Shown here one piece after another: positions 14,558 through 20,281 of a stretch of DNA of 20,281 bases. Every line of letters starts with the position of its first letter. Within the stretch, counting starts at the first letter, position 1. Below the pieces are notes generated by a model. That model was not told the DNA's origin. It did no database searches and worked only from the letters and a program-made list of their open reading frames with translations. The position numbers and the translations under genes were made by a program. The stretch is taken from positions 1-20,281 of the IMG/VR virus record IMGVR_UViG_3300029798_000189. One strand, given 5' to 3'. This DNA is from a virus.

Positions 14558-16115
14558 GTTTGCATATCGAGAATGTTACAAAAGTGAAGGTAAAATGGCG
14601 GAAGTACCTAATGTTGAATTTATCCGTAATAAAATCAATATAGGACATTTATCGCCGCTGGAGCACGTAGCCATTACCGTGGAAATTATATGTGATCGCG
14701 GCGTATCGCATGAATTGGTACGTCATCGTATTGCATCGTTTAGTCAAGAATGTATTGTAGGTAATACGAAAATAAAAAAGAATCTAACGGTACAGGAATT
14801 ATATAATAAGCCAAAACAGTATCAACAAATGACTTGTATTAAAAGTATCAATAACGAAGGACAAGTGATATTAAACAGAGTAGCTGCAGTATTTCGTAAA
14901 GGAATTCAAGATGTATATAAAGTTATTACAGATTCCGGATATGAAATAACGTGTACTATGGAACATAAATTTCTATCTACTGGTATAAAGTATATACCTT
15001 TGAAAAATCTACAAATAGGAGACATAGTATTGACAAACGGTCGCCCCTGTTTGATACAGATATCAGATGAAGAGCTAACAAATATGTATGATACGTACAC
15101 ACCACAAGATATTGCTGAGGTATTAAAAGTACCCTGTCATACTATTTATCGTAAATTGAAGAAATTGAGAATATTTGAGAAGCATAAGAACGACTACGAT
15201 CAAGCTAAGTATACTAAAAATCACACAGAGGAGTCTTATGACAAAATGTCTGAGACTATTCAGCAACAATATAATGACGGACGAGAAGTTTGGAATAAGG
15301 GTATTACTGAAGACATGCATCCTTCTGTTGCTGCTCAAGGGGAAGCCCTAAGAGCACATCACTATAATAATAAAGGAGGAGAAAATAATAGTAATTGGAA
15401 AACGGGTATAAGTGTTTATCGTGAATATAAGAGAGATGAAAATTGTTGTGAGTTTTGTGGAGAAGATGATAAATTAGAAGTACATCATTTAGATGAAAAT
15501 AGGGATAATAATGATGTAGATAATTTAGTAAAAGTTTGTATTACTTGTCACGGACGACTTCATCATGGTTGGCACGTTGGAAAAAGTGCTTTTCCTAGCA
15601 CTATAACTAGTATTGAATATATAGGAAAAGAGGAGACATATGATATCGAAATGGAGGCCCCCTACCACAACTATGTCGCTAATGGCTTCATTGTACACAA
15701 TAGTACTAGATACTGTAACTATAGCGGTAACGGCCTTGCAGTAATCGATCCATGTTTTTGGGATCCTTCTTCATTCATGTACAGATGTCCTACAAGCGAA
15801 GCTCCGAAAGAAACTGCTATGTCCTGTAGGGAAATATGGTACGAAGCAATGAAGGCCGCTGAAATTGCATATAATAAGCTGATTTCATTAAATGCTTCTC
15901 CGCAAGAAGCCCGGTCAGTATTACCCAATAGTACCAAAACAGCAATTGTTGTCACACAGAATATTCGGCAATGGCGCCATTTCTTCCGGTTGCGTGCTCT
16001 TGGTATGACTGGTAAGCCTCACCCACAGATGATTGAATTGGCGTTACCGATGATGAAAGCATTCAAAAAAGATTATTTTCCTCTCTTTGAAAACCTGCAA
16101 AATGAAAATGAGTGA
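14487..16115 (+). CDS. thyX: Flavin-dependent thymidylate synthase ThyX, intein-interrupted
   Basis: 542 codons, of which 317 are an intein, leaving a normal ThyX of about 225 residues. It makes dTMP from dUMP using FAD and methylene-tetrahydrofolate. ATG 14487 starts MHILNAYW ... PELLKIEFAYREC, which aligns with the usual ThyX N-terminus; an upstream TTG at 14466 is less likely. The ThyX signature RHRxxSxxxxSxRY reads RHRIASFSQE / STRYCNY across the intein. NIRQWRHFFRLRAL near the C-terminus is also typical. It lies in the same cluster as the MazG-like and kinase genes. The long 5' overlap with the HTH gene is unusual. It is the last + strand gene before the terminator. Confidence 0.95.
   Translation: MHILNAYWRYINPPEAVPELLKIEFAYRECYKSEGKMAEVPNVEFIRNKINIGHLSPLEHVAITVEIICDRGVSHELVRHRIASFSQECIVGNTKIKKNLTVQELYNKPKQYQQMTCIKSINNEGQVILNRVAAVFRKGIQDVYKVITDSGYEITCTMEHKFLSTGIKYIPLKNLQIGDIVLTNGRPCLIQISDEELTNMYDTYTPQDIAEVLKVPCHTIYRKLKKLRIFEKHKNDYDQAKYTKNHTEESYDKMSETIQQQYNDGREVWNKGITEDMHPSVAAQGEALRAHHYNNKGGENNSNWKTGISVYREYKRDENCCEFCGEDDKLEVHHLDENRDNNDVDNLVKVCITCHGRLHHGWHVGKSAFPSTITSIEYIGKEETYDIEMEAPYHNYVANGFIVHNSTRYCNYSGNGLAVIDPCFWDPSSFMYRCPTSEAPKETAMSCREIWYEAMKAAEIAYNKLISLNASPQEARSVLPNSTKTAIVVTQNIRQWRHFFRLRALGMTGKPHPQMIELALPMMKAFKKDYFPLFENLQNENE
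14751..15701 (+). mobile_element. ThyX intein with HNH-type homing endonuclease
   Basis: 317 codons, Cys1 at TGT 14751 and terminal Asn at AAT 15699-15701, with Ser+1. It begins CIVGNTKIK, has block B CTMEHKF, and ends VANGFIVHN. The central part includes EVLKVPCHTIYRKLKKL, an HTH-like stretch, and VWNKGI, a NUMOD3-like element. An HNH core follows: CCEFCG, LEVHHLDENRDNND, then CITCHGRLHH. The insertion point is in the middle of the dUMP/FAD-binding signature, so splicing is needed for activity. Sampled intein bases are about 28% GC (15361-15420) against about 52% in the extein (15961-16020), suggesting recent arrival. Confidence 0.95.
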
Positions 16116-16150
16116 AATGGAAAAACTTTAAGGAATTACAGCAATAAAAA

Positions 16151-16181
16151 GCACCCGTGTGAGGAGAGTCAACACGGGTGC
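16151..16181. terminator. First hairpin of convergent intergenic terminator region
   Basis: GCACCCGTGT (16151-16160) pairs with ACACGGGTGC (16172-16181), 10 perfect base pairs with an 11-nt loop. AAAAA precedes it, giving a U-tract for transcripts coming from the - strand side. It probably stops leftward transcription from the lysis block. Confidence 0.7.
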
Positions 16182-16188
16182 GGAGGAC

Positions 16189-16228
16189 AAAAGGCCGTTC
16201 ACCTGGAGAGAAAGGTGGGCGGCCTTTT
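16189..16228. terminator. Second hairpin, strong bidirectional terminator between convergent operons
   Basis: AAAAGGCCGTTCACCT (16189-16204) pairs with AGGTGGGCGGCCTTTT (16213-16228), a 16-bp stem with two G-U pairs and an 8-nt loop. ATTTTGTTATT follows on the + strand, and the stem itself supplies T bases on the - strand. It sits between thyX (ends 16115) and the - strand collagen-like gene (ends 16238). Confidence 0.85.
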
Positions 16229-16237
16229 ATTTTGTTA

Positions 16238-16729
16238 TTAGGGTGCCACCCAAGCAGGAACACCAGAGGCAAGTGTCAGAACATCGCCATCATCGCCTAC
16301 GGGAAGCACTGCCCATGCACCCAATGCGGTGTAATACAAGATGTCTCCAGTTGCAGGCGTGCCTACAATAGCAATTACACCAGCTTCACCTTGTAATCCT
16401 GGAGCTCCCGGAAGACCATTTTCTCCATCAGCACCTGCGGCTCCTGTTTCTCCTTTTGCTCCGGTGTTCTTGAACAGTCCAAGATTGGCATGATTCATGT
16501 CAGCATCTGCCGAAGTCCAAATACGCCAAGCCGTAGCAGTAGCGGCCACTACTACAACATTAAAATCGCCTGGGAATTCTCTGAGCACTTCTCCCGCTTT
16601 GACCACCATTTCACTACCTGCAACTTTAACTGTAATGTCAGCGGCGCCGTCGTTGGAAATCATTACGAATTGACTGGTGTCCGATGTGGAGAAAATAACT
16701 GTCCCTGTACCTGAGTGATAACCCGTCAT
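16238..16729 (-). CDS. Collagen-like phage surface/tail-fibre protein
   Basis: 163 residues, starting at CAT 16727-16729. Its ribosome binding site, AGAGGGGAC on the - strand, is rather far (about 14 nt). Residues 1 to about 85 are beta-rich (SQFVMISNDGAADITVKV). A Gly-X-Y run of about nine triplets follows (GAKGETGAAGADGENG and onward), able to form a collagen-like trimer. The end has GDILYYT and PVGDDGDVLTLASGVPAW, a repeat type seen in tail fibres and virion surface proteins. It is last in the lysis-side operon, adjacent to the terminator. Function as a trimeric appendage or decoration protein is inference from composition. Confidence 0.75.
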   Translation of the reverse strand: MTGYHSGTGTVIFSTSDTSQFVMISNDGAADITVKVAGSEMVVKAGEVLREFPGDFNVVVVAATATAWRIWTSADADMNHANLGLFKNTGAKGETGAAGADGENGLPGAPGLQGEAGVIAIVGTPATGDILYYTALGAWAVLPVGDDGDVLTLASGVPAWVAP

Positions 16730-16750
16730 TATAATAAATACGTCCCCTCT

Positions 16751-17242
16751 TTATTTTACTTTGCTTGCCTGCCAAATTAAAGCTCCTACGGCTATAGCAG
16801 TAACTCCTTGCCAGATGCCTTTTTGTGCCTTAAGGCTGGCTACTTTTGATTTCATTTCTTTTGCGTATGCTATCAAGGTCAAGTTGGCGTTCTCTAATGT
16901 CTTGTCTTGTTTCGCTAATAAGTCGGATGTCTCCTTGAGTGCGTTCTCGTACTGCTCCAATTTCTTCTCGACTTGCGCTAACTTCTCCTCGGATAGTTTC
17001 AATTTCCGTTCGGACTCCTGCAATCTCTGTTCTACTGTCAATAACTCCTTGACGGATTTTGATGAGTTCATTCCTACTATCTCTAATGTCCTGTCGCACT
17101 TGTTCAATGTCTCGCTGTATTTGTTGAACTCTGCCCGAGTCATCACTACTTGATCTTCCGCCGCCGAGCACATACCCTGCGTACCCACCAATAAGTAGAA
17201 GCACAAGCACAGGAATAATGTACGGCTTAATATACTTTTCAT
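16751..17242 (-). CDS. Secreted coiled-coil protein with C-terminal hydrophobic segment, spanin-like
   Basis: 163 residues from ATG 17240-17242 (- strand). Residues 1-28 form a signal-like sequence (LFLCLCFYLLVGTQG then MCSA); C25 lies where a lipoprotein Cys might be, but the lipobox is not canonical. Residues about 50-140 are a long charged coiled coil (KLSEEKLAQVEKKLEQYENA). Residues about 146-158 are hydrophobic (TAIAVGALIW). The arrangement of an N-terminal export signal, a coiled coil and a C-terminal membrane segment resembles a unimolecular spanin, which links and fuses inner and outer membranes at lysis. It shares almost all of its length with the gene at 16830-17246 in another frame, with starts 4 nt apart. 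Confidence 0.65.
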   Translation of the reverse strand: MKSILSRTLFLCLCFYLLVGTQGMCSAAEDQVVMTRAEFNKYSETLNKCDRTLEIVGMNSSKSVKELLTVEQRLQESERKLKLSEEKLAQVEKKLEQYENALKETSDLLAKQDKTLENANLTLIAYAKEMKSKVASLKAQKGIWQGVTAIAVGALIWQASKVK

Positions 17243-17246
17243 ACAC
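16830..17246 (-). CDS. Membrane-anchored coiled-coil protein, i-spanin-like (overlapping frame)
   Basis: 138 residues from GTG 17244-17246, behind AAAGGAGAG. Residues about 9-28 are a clear transmembrane helix (YIIPVLVLLLIGGYAGYVLG), then a Gly/Ser/Asp linker. The rest is a heptad-like coiled coil rich in Arg, Glu, Ile and Gln (DIEQVRQDIRDSRNELIKI). A short N-terminal cytoplasmic tail, one TM and a periplasmic coiled coil are the i-spanin layout. It is nested within the gene starting 4 nt downstream in the -1-shifted frame. Lysis genes Rz/Rz1 of other phages also overlap in this way. Whether both frames are used must be tested, but each has its own plausible signal, helix and start. Confidence 0.65.
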   Translation of the reverse strand: MYEKYIKPYIIPVLVLLLIGGYAGYVLGGGRSSSDDSGRVQQIQRDIEQVRQDIRDSRNELIKIRQGVIDSRTEIAGVRTEIETIRGEVSASREEIGAVRERTQGDIRLISETRQDIRERQLDLDSIRKRNEIKSSQP

Positions 17247-17279
17247 AATAGTCTCTCCTTTCCTATTGGTAGCTGGTTC

Positions 17280-17690
17280 TTACTTTCGAAACTTATTTTT
17301 GTAAGGCTGTTGCTGCGCAGTAACAACTGCGGGTGGAATCAGTTTTACTGGTACGCGTATTACTTCTTCAGGAACGCTCTCTTCTTCCGGTGCTGGTTCA
17401 GGTTCTGGTACCGACTCCGGAATACTCTCCTCTACAAAAAGATCCACTTCTGGTGCGATAACAGGAGCTGCAACTTCTGGCATTTTGTATGGAACTGTGC
17501 GCGTATGTTTCCGTCCATGCTGGTCAGTGGATACTACTGTAAGCATATCCGGAAAGTCTGGATTGTACGACAGCGCCATTTTGCACAAGCCTAGGTGTTT
17601 TACATCGAAGATGTTTTTTTCTTGTGCTAGGATTTCTTCACGCGTGTGGCTGCAGATGAAATTGTGAGACGTAGACACTTTCGGTTGCAT
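17280..17690 (-). CDS. Pro/Glu-rich protein of the lysis block, unknown function
   Basis: 136 residues from ATG 17688-17690, preceded by AAGGGGGAA on the - strand; the longer frame from 17780 lacks such a site. The N-terminal half (FICSHTREEILAQEKN, FDVKHLGLCKM) is a small domain with two Cys. After about residue 75 it becomes a low-complexity Pro/Glu/Val stretch (ESVPEPEPAPEEESVPEE) ending in a basic QQQPYKNKFRK. Such a rigid extended segment could span a cell-envelope space. Its position between a zinc-ribbon protein and the spanin-like pair hints at envelope or lysis, but nothing more can be said. Confidence 0.6.
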   Translation of the reverse strand: MQPKVSTSHNFICSHTREEILAQEKNIFDVKHLGLCKMALSYNPDFPDMLTVVSTDQHGRKHTRTVPYKMPEVAAPVIAPEVDLFVEESIPESVPEPEPAPEEESVPEEVIRVPVKLIPPAVVTAQQQPYKNKFRK

Positions 17691-17844
17691 AATTTGATGT
17701 TCCCCCTTCTTTTCTAGGTGTATGCGAATTTTTGTCAGTGAAAATAAAAGTATAACAGTCACAACCAGCTTTACATGCAAAAGTTTGGATACCTCTGCTG
17801 GTACTTGCTACATGCATTACGCTTCCGCACTGTTCGCAAAACAT
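17638..17844 (-). CDS. Small zinc-ribbon protein
   Basis: 68 residues from ATG 17842-17844. AGGAGG is centred 7 nt upstream on the - strand (CCTCC 17852-17856 on +). CEQCG at residues 3-7 and CKAGCDC at residues 24-30 supply four or more Cys for a zinc site. It overlaps the amidase end by 28 nt and the next gene start by 53 nt. No further function is recognised. Confidence 0.6.
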   Translation of the reverse strand: MFCEQCGSVMHVASTSRGIQTFACKAGCDCYTFIFTDKNSHTPRKEGGTSNYATESVYVSQFHLQPHA

Positions 17845-18344
17845 ATCGCTGCCTCCTGAGCCATTTTTCTCATCTTCTCTCCGCCAGTACCATTCTCTTC
17901 ACCGTCGCGTAGTCTCCAGAGATCCCAGCGCTCACAAGTAGTTGCGGGTCCATAATCATCTTCGTCTGCTTGTTCACAATGGGTACGTACGTGTGCGTAA
18001 TCGATGGGAATGTCTAACCCTTCACATAGTGCAGCAATTACTTCTGCAAGAGAAGAAAGTTGTGCTTCTGTCGGAGGTTCTGGTCCAAGATCGTTGGTAT
18101 CAGCTTTGTAGGCACACAGGAGCGCAATACCAATAGCTCCAGAGTTTTGATGGTACGTATGTGCTTTGCGTTCAGTGAAATCTTTTGTGGATACATGAAC
18201 TGAACCATCTTCGTCGATGTTAATGTGATAGTCATCAAAGAACTGTCCGTAATGCCCAGCTGTCCAATGTACGAAGATTCGATCTACTACTCCTCGGGCT
18301 GCCTCAGCCATCGTCCGGATGGTTTCCAGTGTTACTACTTTCAT
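17817..18344 (-). CDS. N-acetylmuramoyl-L-alanine amidase (endolysin)
   Basis: 175 residues from ATG 18342-18344, with GAGG 9 nt upstream on the - strand; the longer frame from 18362 would run through that site. It would cut the bond between muramic acid and the stem peptide in peptidoglycan. The Amidase_2-type core shows FVHWTAGHYGQFF with H26 as a zinc ligand, DYHINIDEDGSVH as the strand-turn that follows, and THCEQADEDDYGPATTCERWDLW supplying the second His and a Cys. The C-terminus has no cell-wall-binding repeat or signal peptide, so release depends on a holin. It overlaps the holin-like gene by 41 nt. Confidence 0.9.
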   Translation of the reverse strand: MKVVTLETIRTMAEAARGVVDRIFVHWTAGHYGQFFDDYHINIDEDGSVHVSTKDFTERKAHTYHQNSGAIGIALLCAYKADTNDLGPEPPTEAQLSSLAEVIAALCEGLDIPIDYAHVRTHCEQADEDDYGPATTCERWDLWRLRDGEENGTGGEKMRKMAQEAAICFANSAEA

Positions 18345-18576
18345 TACACGGTACCTCCTCATTCTTTCCTACTATAGGTTTGCCTACTGGCGAATTAAGG
18401 CCTGAATCAACTGTGTATTTACTTATGATGAATATGAATAGCTCTCTCAGCTGTTCTAAATTAAAATTAGTCATCTTTAAGCCATTAGCCGTCCAAGCAG
18501 CCAACCAAATAACAAGAAAAAAAGCAAAGTAAAAACCCGGCTGCGTTTGAATGTAAACGCATATTTTGTCAAACAT
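18304..18576 (-). CDS. Holin-like small membrane protein
   Basis: 90 residues from ATG 18574-18576, with GGAGG on the - strand about 9 nt upstream. Residues about 13-31 are hydrophobic (PGFYFAFFLVIWLAAWTANG), one TM helix with aromatic edges. The C-terminal half is hydrophilic with a KYTVDSGLNSP segment. It directly precedes and overlaps the amidase gene by 41 nt, the usual holin position. It also overlaps the upstream membrane gene by 8 nt. Identification as holin rests on size, topology and location, not on a recognised family. Confidence 0.6.
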   Translation of the reverse strand: MFDKICVYIQTQPGFYFAFFLVIWLAAWTANGLKMTNFNLEQLRELFIFIISKYTVDSGLNSPVGKPIVGKNEEVPCNESSNTGNHPDDG

Positions 18577-19564
18577 CAGTCTTTCGCCTCCGCTCCCCTG
18601 TGTCGACCTCCACCGTTTGCGCTATCAGCGATGCGATTAGTGCTGAAAACAGCACAATCAGCAGACCGATTAATGTAATCATCTCATGCCGAACAGCGGC
18701 ATTTGACTGCGTGATTACCGCGTTTTGTCTTATCTTTGTGTTCAGAAAGTCTGTGGGATGATTCTTCTCCAGTGCGTCCAGCAGGTTGAACCCCTGCGTG
18801 ATATACACCAGTACCGCTTTGTTGTTTTTCAGCCCGAGTGCGCTGTGCAGTTGCCGTCCGACTAAATCTCTCTCGTCAAACAACACCGCATAATTCAGGA
18901 ACTCGTATGTTTTCAGCCCGTTCAACCCTTCGATTCGAAACGTTTTCTCGACTTCTGCTATCGACATATAAATTACCATGCGATGATCGGGATTCTCGGA
19001 TTTCAAAAACTCCCAGAACACTGGCACCGGCAACCGGTGGACTATGGCATAAACCGCTCCTTTTGCCAGCACCGGATTAGCCTGCTGCCCGTACTCCTGT
19101 TCCCATGTTCGGAAAGTGACTTCAGTAGCAGATGGCGAACAGTCAAGCGACAAATCCCCAACAATGCCAAAAGTTGTAAATACAAACGGGTCATTGCTGT
19201 CGGATTCTTTGTTTAGCCACGTGTTTGCGATGCTTCGATGGATAATCTGGTACAGTATCGCGGAACTGTGCGGATAATCCAAATCGAATTGCAGCTTTGC
19301 GAGATTGTTTCCGTACTCTTTTTCCACATCCTTGAGGATTTTCAATTTGACAATCTCTGCTGACAGTTTCGCCTTGTCATAGTTTTCTATCAGCACGGCT
19401 TTAACAAACATCCACTCGGTGTCTTGTATTTGCTGCAGGCGATATGCTTTAGTCTCTTTGATTTCCAGAATTCTGAACCATGAAGTCAGGCACAAGGCCG
19501 TGGCTAAAATAATCGTTACTGCGACAACAATCATCAGCGGCTTCGACACTTTTAATTTAATCAT
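18569..19564 (-). CDS. Two-TM membrane protein with large extracytoplasmic domain, unknown sensor-like
   Basis: 331 residues from ATG 19562-19564, which overlaps the upstream stop as ATGA; GGGGGAAGG lies upstream on the - strand. Residues about 11-31 (IVVAVTIILATALCLTSW) and about 296-315 (LIGLLIVLFSALIASLI) are transmembrane. The roughly 265 residues between them would be outside the cytoplasm, as in sensory proteins such as histidine kinase input domains. The C-terminus is only a short basic tail (GERRRKTDV), so no kinase or GGDEF output is present. Segments such as LPVPVFWEFLKSENPDHRM look globular. It is coupled to the holin-like gene by an 8-nt overlap. The family is not recognised. Confidence 0.6.
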   Translation of the reverse strand: MIKLKVSKPLMIVVAVTIILATALCLTSWFRILEIKETKAYRLQQIQDTEWMFVKAVLIENYDKAKLSAEIVKLKILKDVEKEYGNNLAKLQFDLDYPHSSAILYQIIHRSIANTWLNKESDSNDPFVFTTFGIVGDLSLDCSPSATEVTFRTWEQEYGQQANPVLAKGAVYAIVHRLPVPVFWEFLKSENPDHRMVIYMSIAEVEKTFRIEGLNGLKTYEFLNYAVLFDERDLVGRQLHSALGLKNNKAVLVYITQGFNLLDALEKNHPTDFLNTKIRQNAVITQSNAAVRHEMITLIGLLIVLFSALIASLIAQTVEVDTGERRRKTDV

Positions 19565-20019
19565 ATGCGAAACACCTTCCCCCACCAACTTGAGGGAACT
19601 TGCATCAAAAGTGCTGTCAGCGTCGATACAACTACAATTACAAAAGCCGCGATTACTTTTACTCTGTCGTATCTTGCAACAAGCACTAATGCCGGCAGCA
19701 GCCCTTTCTCTGTTTCGTCCATTCGCCGCGTCAGGGTTTCCACATCTTTCAGCTTGCTTTCCGCATTTACCAGCCGCTTGTCAATAATATCTTGCTGTAT
19801 TTCATCCGCTGTCAATCGGTCATCAAATCCGTTTTGCCTGCTGTTCAGCGTTTTTAATACTTCTGCAGCATCTTCGATTTCAAAAGATGCATCCTCTACG
19901 CCATAGCAGATGTCCTGAATTTTTTTTGACTTTTCTCTGCATCCGATACATTTTTCATTGTAAACGGGAAACGGGTCTTTCATCCGCTGCGCCCTGACAT
20001 CAGCGTTTGACCGTCTCAC
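19561..20019 (-). CDS. Coiled-coil protein with C-terminal membrane anchor, unknown function
   Basis: 152 residues from GTG 20017-20019 (GTGA overlap with the upstream stop). A possible later start is ATG 19981-19983. Residues 23-27 (KCIGC) give a Cys pair and C38 is a third, a possible metal site. The middle (about 40-110) is helical and charged (DIIDKRLVNAESKLKDVE). Residues about 122-141 (VIAAFVIVVVSTLTALLM) are a transmembrane helix followed by a short basic end. It is translationally coupled on both sides, upstream to a receiver-like gene and downstream to the two-TM protein. No family is recognised. Confidence 0.55.
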   Translation of the reverse strand: MRRSNADVRAQRMKDPFPVYNEKCIGCREKSKKIQDICYGVEDASFEIEDAAEVLKTLNSRQNGFDDRLTADEIQQDIIDKRLVNAESKLKDVETLTRRMDETEKGLLPALVLVARYDRVKVIAAFVIVVVSTLTALLMQVPSSWWGKVFRI

Positions 20020-20281
20020 AGCAGGCCTCTGTCGCGGTAAATAGCATCCACTTTAGCCCTTGCTCGTTGATTCAACTGCTCCAGTCTGTCTGTTATATCC
20101 ACAATAAAAGACGCTTGATTTCTTTCCTTGCCGTAAATACGCTGAAATGTCAATATGTCGTTTAGCCGCCGCTGAATTAACACAGGATGAAGCGGCTTCC
20201 AGACGATGTCTGTCACACCTGCATTATAAAGCTCATCGACCGCCGTCTCGGTCAAGTCTGCAGTCAAGCCGCACAGCCTCG
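20016..20281 (-). CDS. C-terminal part of a response-regulator-like receiver protein (N-terminus outside window)
   Basis: The frame is open to the right edge; only about the last 88 codons are visible. LCGLTADLTETAVDELYNAGVTDIVWKPLHP matches, in two parts, the beta4-alpha4-beta5 end of a CheY-type receiver: a GLTA switch Thr region, then a KP motif. The last 45 residues (DRLEQLNQRARAKVDAIYRD) are helical and lack a DNA-binding domain. TTG 20267 is not a real start, since sense codons continue upstream. It ends with TGA overlapping the next gene. A phospho-acceptor Asp, if present, would be outside the window. Recognition is moderate because over half of the domain is missing. Confidence 0.6.
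   Translation of the reverse strand, partial: RLCGLTADLTETAVDELYNAGVTDIVWKPLHPVLIQRRLNDILTFQRIYGKERNQASFIVDITDRLEQLNQRARAKVDAIYRDRGLL

Noticed and set aside
17691-17780. N-terminal extension of the Pro/Glu-rich protein with a hydrophobic start
   Set aside because: The ribosome binding site AAGGGGGAA lies inside this stretch just before ATG 17690, so the shorter start is preferred.
1-20281. tRNA genes or CRISPR arrays
   Set aside because: I found no gap holding a cloverleaf-like sequence and no regularly spaced repeats; gaps between genes are short.

Overview
The window looks like part of the genome of a tailed bacteriophage or prophage. Genes are tightly packed, mostly with 1-8 nt overlaps and strong AGGAGG-type ribosome binding sites. 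There are two convergent blocks: positions 1-16115 on the + strand (replication, nucleotide metabolism, DNA modification) and about 16238-20281 on the - strand (lysis and surface proteins). They meet at a tandem-hairpin terminator near 16151-16228. The Shine-Dalgarno strength and A+T-leaning codons suggest a Bacillota host. A nested pair of spanin-like genes beside an amidase and a holin-like gene suggests that the host has an outer membrane, for example a diderm Negativicutes species. This host call is inference.

Left block. A partial gene and a DUF669/SSB-like protein end at a hairpin. Next come a ribbon-helix-helix/zinc-ribbon protein and a large CHC2-Toprim primase fused to an MCM-like AAA+ helicase. 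queC, queD, queE and, slightly downstream, folE follow. Together these encode GTP to preQ0, and a DpdA-like transglycosylase gene lies at 9164-9979. This is the gene set expected of a phage that replaces guanines in its own DNA with a 7-deazaguanine. Without a Gat-QueC or QueF gene in view, the simplest product is dPreQ0. A second promoter (6583-6611) leads into small zinc-binding and hypothetical genes, a 3D-domain cell-wall protein, a MazG-like pyrophosphohydrolase and a deoxynucleotide-kinase-like P-loop protein.

Polymerase and ThyX. The DNA polymerase gene (9972-14181) encodes a UDG-like domain, a 3'-5' exonuclease and a family A polymerase. It is interrupted twice: by a LAGLIDADG intein inside catalytic motif A, and by a group I intron inside motif B. 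The intron carries its own homing endonuclease gene behind a near-consensus promoter. The P1 and P10 pairings and the restored protein both fix the intron ends at 12996-13668. thyX (14487-16115) carries a third element, an HNH intein placed exactly in the ThyX signature motif. Removing all three elements gives an uninterrupted polymerase of about 816 aa and a ThyX of about 225 aa.

Right block, read right to left. It begins with the C-terminal end of a response-regulator-like receiver domain that runs off the window. Two membrane proteins of unknown function follow, then a holin-like protein, an N-acetylmuramoyl-L-alanine amidase, a zinc-ribbon protein and a Pro/Glu-rich protein. Last are two spanin-like genes whose start codons lie only 4 nt apart in different frames, and a collagen-like surface or tail protein. 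The translational coupling of a receiver domain and two membrane proteins to the lysis genes is the least explained part of the window.
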